A DNA stretch of 7,565 nucleotides. Origin: an uncultured Clostridia bacterium. GTDB taxonomy: Bacteria > Bacillota_A > Clostridia > Christensenellales > CAG-138. Below are positions 1 to 7,138 of the stretch, piece by piece; positions within the stretch are counted from its first letter, which is position 1, and every line of letters starts with the position of its first letter. The position numbers and the translations under genes are program-made. The stretch spans positions 1 through 7,565 of the forward strand of contig CAMYWS010000049.1 in the NCBI GenBank assembly GCA_947302865.1, in the 5' to 3' direction. The notes under the pieces are model-generated. The model searched no databases and was not told where the DNA came from. It saw only the letters and a program-made list of their open reading frames with translations.

Positions 1-522
1 ATGCGCTTATTCATCGCCGTGCCGCTGCCGAAGGACGTGCAGCGCGCCGTATACGTCGCCGAAGAGGGACTGCGCAGCGCGAGCACCGCGGGCAGATTCG
101 TTCCGGCGAGTAATTTCCACGTCACGCTGCGGTTTTTGGGCGAAAGCAACAAGCTTGCCGACATCGCCGCCGCCATGCACGACGCCGTGAAGGACGCGCG
201 TCCCTTCACGCTGCGGCTCGGCGCGCTCGGTTCGTTCACGCACGGCGGCGCGCGGACGAGCTTTCTTTCCGTGACCGGCGACCTCGACGAGCTGAACCGT
301 GTCCGCGAAACGCTCGAAGCCGCGCTGTTCGAATACGGCTTTGCGGGCGGCAAGGTGCGCTTTACGCCGCACATCACGCTTGCCCGCGCGGTCGAGCACG
401 GCGACCTGAGCAAAATACACGTTCCGAACGCGGCGTTTTCCGTGCGCTCGATCGTGCTCTTTGAGAGCACCAATGAAAACGGACGCATGGTGTATACGCC
501 GGTCCATACCGAAGTGTTTTAA
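1..522 (+). CDS. thpR: RNA 2',3'-cyclic phosphodiesterase (2H phosphoesterase, ThpR / '2'-5' RNA ligase' family)
   Basis: A 173-residue cytoplasmic protein of the 2H phosphoesterase superfamily. Family members hydrolyse 2',3'-cyclic phosphate RNA ends to 2'-phosphates, and E. coli ThpR was first described as a 2'-5' RNA ligase. Both catalytic HxTx motifs are present: H40-V-T42-L, followed by RFLGE, and H124-I-T126-L, preceded by P and followed by AR. The N-terminus MRLFIAVPLP is the usual first strand of the family, and the length is within the usual range of about 175-190 residues, so the protein looks complete. The ATG is the first base of the window, so its ribosome binding site, and any longer start, cannot be seen. 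It ends in TAA, 80 bases before addB, on the same strand. It may share a transcript with addB, but the gap and its inverted repeat leave that open. The physiological substrate is uncertain for bacterial members generally. Confidence 0.93.
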   Translation: MRLFIAVPLPKDVQRAVYVAEEGLRSASTAGRFVPASNFHVTLRFLGESNKLADIAAAMHDAVKDARPFTLRLGALGSFTHGGARTSFLSVTGDLDELNRVRETLEAALFEYGFAGGKVRFTPHITLARAVEHGDLSKIHVPNAAFSVRSIVLFESTNENGRMVYTPVHTEVF

Positions 523-525
523 GGA

Positions 526-575
526 AGAATGAACAATTCAGGAAGGTTTTCCTCCGGAAAATCCGCCGTCATTCT
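526..575 (+). repeat. nested inverted repeat in the thpR-addB gap
   Basis: Two inverted repeats lie one inside the other. The outer arms are AGAATGA (526-532) and TCATTCT (569-575), a perfect 7-base match. The inner arms are GGTTTTCC (545-552) and GGAAAATC (556-563), which pair over 8 positions (one G-U) around a 3-base TCC loop. No T-run follows either stem, so this is not a standard rho-independent terminator. It could be a structured leader for addB, a processing site between thpR and addB, or a chance pairing. The structure was found by eye and no folding energy was computed. Confidence 0.45.
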
Positions 576-591
576 ACGTTCTGCATTGACC

Positions 592-598
592 GAGGAGG
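592..598 (+). promoter_or_regulatory. ribosome binding site of addB
   Basis: GAGGAGG lies just upstream of the ATG at 603, with four bases (CTTT) between. The match to the 16S anti-Shine-Dalgarno sequence is strong; the spacing is slightly short but workable, since the first GAGG is seven bases from the start. It supports 603 as the addB start. No convincing -35/-10 pair is visible in the 80-base gap. Confidence 0.8.
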
Positions 599-602
599 CT
601 TT

Positions 603-3600
603 ATGGCGTCATTGACGATCTATAAGGGCGGGGCGCACACCGGAAAGAGCACCGCGCTGTACAAAAAGATCCGCGAACACCGGGACCGCGGCGAGCACGC
701 GATCCTGCTCGTGCCCGAGCAGGCGACGTACGCCGCGGAGCAGAAGCTCTGCAATGCGCTCGGCGGGCTTCTGGGCGTTGAGGTATACAGCTTCGAACGC
801 TTTTCCGAGCGGCTTCTGATGCGCGCGGGACACACGCGCCCGTTCCTCTCGGTCGAGGGGCGGCATATGGTGCTGCGCCGCGCGGCGTACCGCGTGAAAA
901 ACAAGCTCACCGTCTTTTCCCGCGTTTCACAGGCGCCGGGCTTTGCCGAGACGATGGACGAATGGATCGGCCGGCTGAAGCAGAGCTGCATCACGCCTTC
1001 CGACCTCGAAGCGGCGATCAAATCGCTCGATCCCGAATCGCTGCTCTGCAGAAAGCTTTCCGACATGCTTCTGATCTACCGCGACAGTGAGGAATTCCTT
1101 GCTTCGCGCTATCTCACCGCGCAGGACCTTCTGACGGAAGCGCTGACTGCGCTGAACGACGCGGACCTTTCCGGCACGTACGTGTACGTCGACGATCTCG
1201 ACCGCACGCGCGAGCAGGTCATGCGGCTCTTAAAGGGCATCATCCTGCACGCGAAGCACGTAACGGTCACGCTCCGCGCCGGCGACGATCCGGCGCTCTC
1301 CGACCTGTTCAAGCCGGAGGAGGAGCGCGCGGCGGCGCTGGCGGCGTTCTGCGCCGAACGGAGCATTCCGTTTTCCGTGCGCGCGTTCGAAACGCAGAGC
1401 GCAAAGGTCGATCCCGCGCTGAATCATCTTTCAAGCGGACTGTTCGCGCCGGAGCCGAAGCCGTATAAGGGGGAAAACAACGCGGTGCGCGTGACCGGCT
1501 ACGCGACCCAGACGATGGAAGCGGACATGGTCGCGGACCGCATCCTCGATCTTGTGAGGTCGGATGAAACGCTGCGCTATTCGGAGATCGCGATCGTCGT
1601 GTCCTCGCTCGAAACCTACGCGCCGCTGCTGCGCCGCGCGTGCCGGCTCCGCAATATCCCGCTGTTTTTCGACGCGTCGCGCCCGATCCTCGGGCATGCG
1701 GCGACCGATTTCGTGCTGTCCTCGGTCAAAGCGGCAGTCGATTCGCTGAACGTCAACGATTTTCTGCACGTGCTGAAGAGCGGCTACGCGGGCGTTCCCG
1801 CGTTCGATACCGAGATCCTCGAAAACTATCTCCTGCGCTACGGGCTCTACGGAAGCGCGCTCAATACTCCCCTCACGATCGGCGAGGTGCCGGAGGAGGC
1901 GGAGCGTGCGCGCGCCGCGATCGTGCCGAAGCTGCTTGCGCTCAAAGAATCGCTTTCCGAAAAGACGGCGGGCGGCAAGGTGCGCGGCGTGTACGCGTAT
2001 CTCAAAGCGACGGGACTCCGCGAACAGCTCGAGGCTGAGGCGGACGCGCTGCAGGGCGCGGGCGAATCGCAGGACGCGCAGACCTACGCGCAGATGTGGA
2101 ACACGCTGATGACGCTGTTTTCGCAGATCGACGCGATCATGGGCGACGTGCCGATGGGGCAGAAGGAGTTTGTCGCGCTGCTCGAAGAAGGACTTTCGAG
2201 CTATCAGATCGGCGTGCTGCCGGGGAAATCGGACCAGGTCGTGCTCGGCGATCTCGTGCGCACGCGCCTGAACCGCAGCCGCGTGCTGTTCCTTCTGGGA
2301 TGCACGGAGGGCGTGTTCCCGCCGGCGAGAAGCGACGACGCGCTTCTGAACGACGCGGAGCTTGACAGCATGAAGACGTGCGGACTGTCCGTCTGGGGCA
2401 AAACGGAGCTTCTTTCCGAAGCCGACCGCCTGCAGCTGTATACGCTGCTCTCGAAGGCGACGGAGCGCGTCTTCTTCTCCTACCCGTGCGCCGGCGCGTC
2501 GGGCGAGCTTGTGCCCTCGCCGATCCTCAAAACGGTCGAAACGCTGTTCCCGGCGCCGGAAACACAGATCATCCTGAAAAAGACCGCGCTGCCGGAGACG
2601 CCGGAAGTCGGTTTTGAACGGCTGTCGGAGCTTATCAGGATCTATCACGCGGAGGGCGTGATCATGACGGATCTTCCGCCGCTGCTTGCGTATTACAGAA
2701 ACGACCCCGCCTACGCGGACGCGACGGAAGCGCTCATGGACGCGCGCGCGGGCACGAAGGCGGAAACACAGCTCGGAAAGACGCTTGCAAGAAAGCTCTA
2801 CGGCGACGCGCCGACGATGAGCGCGAGCCGGCTGGAGCTGTTCGCCCGCTGTCCGTTCGCGCAGTATCTCCGCTACGGGCTGGGCGCGCAGGAGCGCAAG
2901 GAGGCGACCGAGCGCGCGGACAACGTCGGCACCTTCCTGCACGACGCGCTCGACCTGTTTGTGAAGACCGCGCAGGCGGAGGGCAGAGACCTCCGCACCA
3001 TGACGAACGACGAGGCGGACGAGATCGTCGACCGCGTTCTGGAGCCGCTGAAACAGGAGCACAACGACGGCATCTTTTTGCGAAACGCGCGGCTCAAAGA
3101 AGCGCTTTTCGTGCGCGAGCGCATGATCCGCTGGTGCGTGTATTCCGTGCTGCGGCAGGTTCGCGAAGGCAGCTTTACGATCGCCGCGACCGAGGCGGAC
3201 TTCGGCAAAAACGGCGAACTTACGCCCGTTTCGCTCGTGCTTTCCGACGGCGCGCGCATTCCGGTAAGCGGCAAGATCGACCGCATCGACCGGACGCCCG
3301 ACGGCTCGATGTTCCGTATCGTGGATTATAAGACCGGCAGAGACCATACCTTTGATCCGTCCAAGTTCTCAAGCGGCGAAACGATCCAGCTTCCGCTGTA
3401 TCTCGAAGTCGCAAAGCAGCTCGGCGGCGAAGCCGTCGGCATGTATTATATGCCGCTGTATACCGACCCGCCCGAATCGCAGGACGAGAACCCGATGAGC
3501 CCGCTGTCCGGCGTGACGGCAAGCGACGAGACCGCGATCCGGGCAAGCGACGCGCATCTTGACAAAAAATCCGCGTTGATCAAAAATCTTGCGGTCAAAA

Positions 3601-3857
3601 AGGAGGGCTATGGGGGCGATCTTGTCACGCGTGAAGAGCTGGAAACGCTGAAAGACATGGCGATCCGTACCGCCACGGTCAACGCGGAGCGCATCATGAA
3701 CGGCGAAGCGAACATCTATCCGACCGAAAACGCCTGCAAGTGGTGCCCCTTCGACGCGGTGTGCCGCTTCGATCCGCAGCAGCTCGACTGTAAGCGGCGC
3801 GGCGTGCCGAAGCTGAAGCTCGGCGACCTTCTCAAAAAAGGAGGCGGGGACGAATGA
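603..3857 (+). CDS. addB: AddB, nuclease/Fe-S subunit of the AddAB helicase-nuclease
   Basis: A 1084-residue subunit of the AddAB complex, which unwinds and degrades DNA from double-strand breaks until it meets Chi, then leaves a 3' tail for RecA. The N-terminus has a Walker A site (G9-x4-G14-K15-S16). The conserved G-x-x-[DE]-G-V-F-P element is at 566-573. The C-terminal RecB-type nuclease domain shows H780, GKIDRID at 890-896 (D893), D908-Y-K910 and Q929-x3-Y933. Four cysteines match the iron-sulfur site of B. subtilis AddB: C750, then C1045-x2-C1048-x5-C1054. AddB is known as a helicase-like but motor-inactive subunit that also takes part in Chi recognition. Here the motif-II-like segment near 193-202 (YVYVDDLDRT) looks degenerate, in line with this. 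The chain is about 80 residues shorter than B. subtilis AddB, with all nuclease and Fe-S residues kept. The last four bases overlap addA. RexB is the related alternative, but the full cysteine set favours AddB. Confidence 0.96.
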   Translation: MASLTIYKGGAHTGKSTALYKKIREHRDRGEHAILLVPEQATYAAEQKLCNALGGLLGVEVYSFERFSERLLMRAGHTRPFLSVEGRHMVLRRAAYRVKNKLTVFSRVSQAPGFAETMDEWIGRLKQSCITPSDLEAAIKSLDPESLLCRKLSDMLLIYRDSEEFLASRYLTAQDLLTEALTALNDADLSGTYVYVDDLDRTREQVMRLLKGIILHAKHVTVTLRAGDDPALSDLFKPEEERAAALAAFCAERSIPFSVRAFETQSAKVDPALNHLSSGLFAPEPKPYKGENNAVRVTGYATQTMEADMVADRILDLVRSDETLRYSEIAIVVSSLETYAPLLRRACRLRNIPLFFDASRPILGHAATDFVLSSVKAAVDSLNVNDFLHVLKSGYAGVPAFDTEILENYLLRYGLYGSALNTPLTIGEVPEEAERARAAIVPKLLALKESLSEKTAGGKVRGVYAYLKATGLREQLEAEADALQGAGESQDAQTYAQMWNTLMTLFSQIDAIMGDVPMGQKEFVALLEEGLSSYQIGVLPGKSDQVVLGDLVRTRLNRSRVLFLLGCTEGVFPPARSDDALLNDAELDSMKTCGLSVWGKTELLSEADRLQLYTLLSKATERVFFSYPCAGASGELVPSPILKTVETLFPAPETQIILKKTALPETPEVGFERLSELIRIYHAEGVIMTDLPPLLAYYRNDPAYADATEALMDARAGTKAETQLGKTLARKLYGDAPTMSASRLELFARCPFAQYLRYGLGAQERKEATERADNVGTFLHDALDLFVKTAQAEGRDLRTMTNDEADEIVDRVLEPLKQEHNDGIFLRNARLKEALFVRERMIRWCVYSVLRQVREGSFTIAATEADFGKNGELTPVSLVLSDGARIPVSGKIDRIDRTPDGSMFRIVDYKTGRDHTFDPSKFSSGETIQLPLYLEVAKQLGGEAVGMYYMPLYTDPPESQDENPMSPLSGVTASDETAIRASDAHLDKKSALIKNLAVKKEGYGGDLVTREELETLKDMAIRTATVNAERIMNGEANIYPTENACKWCPFDAVCRFDPQQLDCKRRGVPKLKLGDLLKKGGGDE
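3838..3844 (+). promoter_or_regulatory. ribosome binding site of addA, inside the addB 3' end
   Basis: AAGGAGG, preceded by a run of A, lies within the last codons of addB (the K-K-G-G-G-D-E tail), nine bases before the addA ATG at 3854. It is a near-ideal Shine-Dalgarno match at good spacing. It fixes the addA start and lets addA load its own ribosomes in addition to any reinitiation at the ATGA overlap. Confidence 0.88.
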
Positions 3858-6800
3858 GTTTTACCGAAGCACAGATCGCCGCGATCGAAAAAAGCGGCAA
3901 CCTGATCGTATCGGCGGCGGCGGGCGCGGGCAAGACGACCGTGCTCACCGAGCGCGTCTACCGGCTCGTCACCGAGGGCGTCGGGATCGAACACATGCTC
4001 GTGCTCACCTTTACGCGCGCCGCAGCGGGCGAGATGAAGGCCCGTATCGCAAAGCGTCTGTCCGAAGCCGCGCAGAGCGCGGCGGGCGAACAGGCGGTGC
4101 ATCTTCGCGCGCAGGCGGCGGCGGTCGCCAACGCGAGCATTTCCACGATCGACGCGTTCTGCGCAAAGATCGTGTTCCGCCATTTCTTCCGCGTGGGGCT
4201 GACGCCGTCGGTCAAAACGCTCGACGAGACCGAAACGGCGGTTCTGCGCGCGGAAACGCGGAACGCCGTGCTCGACGCGCTTGCCGCCGACAACCCGGAG
4301 GCGTACCGCACGCTGATCATCGCGTTCGAAAAGGAGACCGCGCTCCTCGAAACGATGGAGGGCTTTGAGGACTTTCTGTCCGCGCAGCCCGATCCCATGG
4401 AATGGATCGACCGGAACGAGGCGGCGATCGGCGATCCGGACGCGCTGCGCGTGCAGCTGAACCGCGCGTTTGAAAGCGACAAAACGGAGCTTATCCGCGT
4501 CATCGACGCGCTGCAGTGCGAAACGGACAAGCTTTCGCAGGCGTACGGCAAGATCCTTTCGATCCTCTATGATCTTCTCAGCCGCGCGCGCGGCGCGCTG
4601 ACGCATGAAACGCGCGAAGATTACGCCGCGTCTCTGAACGGCATTCTCGAGTGCAAAGAGCAGCTGCGGTTTCCGAACGGCACGCCGGAGGAGGACAAGG
4701 CGGGCGTGCAGGATGCGAAAAAGCAGTTCCGCGACACGATCAGGGAGCAGGCGGCGAGAAACAGCGTGCCGGTCGATACGATCCGCGAAGAGGAACAGGC
4801 GGCGGCGCCGGTCCTGCATGCCTTCTACGCGCTGATGCGCGCGTACTTTGCGGCGTTCACTGAGGCGAAGCGCGCAAAGAACGCGATCGATTTTGCGGAC
4901 CTCGAACATATGACGATCGAGATCCTGAAGGACGACGAGATCGCCGCGGAGTACCGCAAGCGGTTTTCCGCCATCATCGTTGACGAATATCAGGACAGCA
5001 ACCGCGTGCAGGAGACGATCCTGAACCGCATCGCGCGGCCGGGCGGGCTGTTCTTCGTCGGCGACGTCAAGCAGTCCATCTATCGCTTCCGCATGGCGGA
5101 GCCGGGGTTGTTCCTCGAAAAATGCGACACGTTCCGGGGCGAGCGCGGCACGCGCATCGATCTCGGACACAACTTCCGTTCCGGGAGGGCCGTCGTCGAC
5201 GCGGTCAACGCGACGTTCGAAACGATCATGAAAAAACCGGTCGCCGGGATCGAATATGACGCGCGCGCACGGCTGCTGCAGGGCGATCCGACCGTGCCGG
5301 ACGGCAGGGCGGAGCTGCATTTGTTTGAAAAGGCGAACGACCCCGACGACGAAACGCTCGAGGACGCCGAGGCCGAGGCGCGGTTTGCGGCGAAGGTCAT
5401 TCTCGAACGCATGCAGCGTCCGATCGTCGAAAAAGGCGAGGAACGCGCGTGTCATTTCGGCGATTTTGCGATCCTGCTGCGCAACAAAAAGCATGCGCGC
5501 GTCTGGGCGCAGACGCTGTCCGAGCAGGGCATTTCATGTTACGCGCAGGCGTCGGGCGGGTACTTCGACGCGATCGAAGTGAAGCTCATTATGAGCTTTC
5601 TCTCCGTGCTCGACAACCGGCGGCAGGACATTCCGCTGCTTGCCGTGCTGCGTTCGCCGCTGTTCGGCTTTACCGACCGGGAGCTTTCCGCGATCCGAAT
5701 CGGCGTGAAAAAAGGCGCGATTCTGGACGGTCTGCTTTCGGCAAGGGAGACCGAGCCGAAGGTCGCCGCGTTCTTCGACACGCTCGAACGCTATGAAGCG
5801 CTGTCCCGCCGCATTCCGCTCGGCGAGCTGATCGAGCGCGTCCTCGACGAAACGCACTACCGCGAAATGGCGGGCGTGCTCGCGGGCGGCGAACAGCGGC
5901 TGGCGAACCTTTCCGCGCTCATCCGCGCGGCGCAGGACTGCGACGCGGCGGGCATGAGCGGCGTCCACGGATTCCTGCGCTTCATGGAGAACGTCAAAGC
6001 GACCGAAAAGCTCGGCGCGGCGGCGACGGTCACGGCGGACGTCGTGCGCATCATGACGGTCCACGCCTCGAAGGGGCTGGAGTTCCCCGTCGTGTTCTAC
6101 GCGGGGCTCGGCGGCACGTTCAACCGCAAGGACGAGGGAAAGGCGCTGCTGCCGTATTCGGAGCCCGGCACGGGTCTGAAATACTCCGACGTATTCGGCG
6201 TGAAGCACGAAACGCTGACGCACAGCAACGCCGTGCGCGCGGTCTCCGACGCGTCGTGGGCGGAGGAGCTTCGCGTTCTGTACGTGGGCATGACCCGCGC
6301 AAAGCAGGAGCTGTATCTGCTGGGCTCGGCGCAGAACGCCGGCCGCCTCGTTGAAGCGGTCCGGACGCCGACGCTTTTATCCATCCGCAGAGCCAACACG
6401 CCGCTGAAGCTGCTTCTTCCCGCGCTGAACGGGCATATCACGCCCGTCGTGCATACAAAGAGCGAGTTTCTCCGCAGTACGCAGTTCCGCGCCGAAAGCA
6501 TCGTCGGGGAGCCGAACGCGCAGGAGCGCAAAGATCTTGAGACGCGGTTTTCGTGGGTCTATCCGCATCCGGTCGTCGACACGCTGCCGGACAAGACCTC
6601 GGTCACGGGACTTTCGAAGGACGACGCGCCGGAGTTTCTGGAACCCGCGTTCGAGACCGGCTACGACGTACTCGGCGAGGGCAGCGCGGTGCATCGCGCG
6701 CTCGAGTGCATGCCGCTTGACGACGAAGCAAAGCGGGCGGCGTATTTACAGGATCTTTCCGGCGTTTCGCCGTTCCACGCAGACGCGATCCGCGAGTTTG

Positions 6801-7138
6801 CGGCGTCGCCGCTGTTCCGCCGCATGACAAAGGCGGCGCGCGTCGAGCGCGAATGGAGCTTTCTCTGTCCGATGCCCGCGAACGTGCTGCTGGACAGTAC
6901 GGATTCCGACGAGCCGATCCTCCTGCAGGGCGTGATCGACGCCTGCTTTATCGAGGACGGCGCGTGGGTGCTGCTCGATTATAAGACCGACCGCGTGACC
7001 GGCGACCCGAACGAGTACGCAAAGAAGCACACGCGGCAGGTCGCGCTGTACGCGGATGCGCTTACGAAGCTTTCCGGGCTTCCGGTGAAGGAGCGTTATA
7101 TCGTACTGCTCGGGGCAAAGGCGGTGGTCCGGCTGTGA
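3854..7138 (+). CDS. addA: AddA, helicase and nuclease subunit of AddAB
   Basis: A 1094-residue UvrD/RecB-like (SF1A) helicase with a C-terminal RecB-family nuclease; it is the motor of AddAB. The helicase motifs run in order: Q-motif FTEAQ at 3-7; Walker A A21-x4-G26-K27-T28; motif Ia LTFTRAAAGEM at 51-61; STIDAFC at 97-103; motif II D377-E-Y-Q-D381; motif III GDVKQSIYRFR from 403; motif IV GHNFRS at 438-443; motif V TVHASKGLEF at 735-744; and motif VI LYVGMTRAK at 809-817 with arginine R815. The nuclease domain shows H947, G1026-V-I-D1029, D1042-Y-K1044-T-D and Q1062-x3-Y1066. All key residues are present, so both activities are expected. It is about 140 residues shorter than B. subtilis AddA (1232). 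It starts inside the addB stop (ATGA) and ends inside the start of the next gene (GTGA), implying one transcript and coupled translation. PcrA/UvrD is excluded by the nuclease domain, and RecB is unlikely next to AddB. Confidence 0.97.
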   Translation: MSFTEAQIAAIEKSGNLIVSAAAGAGKTTVLTERVYRLVTEGVGIEHMLVLTFTRAAAGEMKARIAKRLSEAAQSAAGEQAVHLRAQAAAVANASISTIDAFCAKIVFRHFFRVGLTPSVKTLDETETAVLRAETRNAVLDALAADNPEAYRTLIIAFEKETALLETMEGFEDFLSAQPDPMEWIDRNEAAIGDPDALRVQLNRAFESDKTELIRVIDALQCETDKLSQAYGKILSILYDLLSRARGALTHETREDYAASLNGILECKEQLRFPNGTPEEDKAGVQDAKKQFRDTIREQAARNSVPVDTIREEEQAAAPVLHAFYALMRAYFAAFTEAKRAKNAIDFADLEHMTIEILKDDEIAAEYRKRFSAIIVDEYQDSNRVQETILNRIARPGGLFFVGDVKQSIYRFRMAEPGLFLEKCDTFRGERGTRIDLGHNFRSGRAVVDAVNATFETIMKKPVAGIEYDARARLLQGDPTVPDGRAELHLFEKANDPDDETLEDAEAEARFAAKVILERMQRPIVEKGEERACHFGDFAILLRNKKHARVWAQTLSEQGISCYAQASGGYFDAIEVKLIMSFLSVLDNRRQDIPLLAVLRSPLFGFTDRELSAIRIGVKKGAILDGLLSARETEPKVAAFFDTLERYEALSRRIPLGELIERVLDETHYREMAGVLAGGEQRLANLSALIRAAQDCDAAGMSGVHGFLRFMENVKATEKLGAAATVTADVVRIMTVHASKGLEFPVVFYAGLGGTFNRKDEGKALLPYSEPGTGLKYSDVFGVKHETLTHSNAVRAVSDASWAEELRVLYVGMTRAKQELYLLGSAQNAGRLVEAVRTPTLLSIRRANTPLKLLLPALNGHITPVVHTKSEFLRSTQFRAESIVGEPNAQERKDLETRFSWVYPHPVVDTLPDKTSVTGLSKDDAPEFLEPAFETGYDVLGEGSAVHRALECMPLDDEAKRAAYLQDLSGVSPFHADAIREFAASPLFRRMTKAARVEREWSFLCPMPANVLLDSTDSDEPILLQGVIDACFIEDGAWVLLDYKTDRVTGDPNEYAKKHTRQVALYADALTKLSGLPVKERYIVLLGAKAVVRL
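7117..7124 (+). promoter_or_regulatory. probable ribosome binding site of the RsmF-like gene, inside addA
   Basis: AAAGGCGG, one base off AAAGGAGG, lies ten bases before the GTG at 7135, inside the final addA codons. The match is imperfect, so initiation may rely partly on ribosomes finishing addA at the overlapping stop. It favours the GTG over the in-frame ATG at 7168. Confidence 0.5.

Noticed and set aside
7..507. Antisense open frame covering almost all of thpR
   Set aside because: Arg/Ala/Val-rich translation with no family resemblance, while the sense frame has both HxTx catalytic motifs.
545..575. Possible rho-independent terminator after thpR
   Set aside because: The stem is short and A/T-rich in its middle, and no run of T follows, so it lacks the key terminator feature. 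It is listed only as an inverted repeat.
540..602. Possible promoter for addB (for example TTTTCC near 548 with CATTCT near 570, or TTGACC near 587)
   Set aside because: The first pair matches the consensus poorly at both boxes. The second lies too close to the start codon to serve as a -35 box for addB.
1175..1184. Perfect 10-base palindrome CACGTACGTG inside addB
   Set aside because: It encodes part of the T-Y-V-Y-V strand of AddB. Tyr-Val repeats with GC-rich codon use produce it naturally, and there is no gene start nearby that would make it an operator.
1431..3347. Very long antisense open frame (638 codons) opposite addB
   Set aside because: Its translation is Arg/His/Ala-rich with no recognisable motif, as expected for the complement of GC-rich codons. 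The sense strand encodes a full AddB with all family motifs.
3716..5494. Long antisense open frame (592 codons) across the addB/addA junction
   Set aside because: Same low-information Arg-rich composition, crossing two well-supported sense genes. It is a by-product of high GC and rare stop codons on the reverse strand.
603..7138. Repeated AGCGG pentamers on the coding strand, the B. subtilis Chi sequence
   Set aside because: The Chi sequence of this organism is unknown, and AGCGG is expected often in GC-rich coding DNA. A whole-genome strand-skew count would be needed before reading anything into it.
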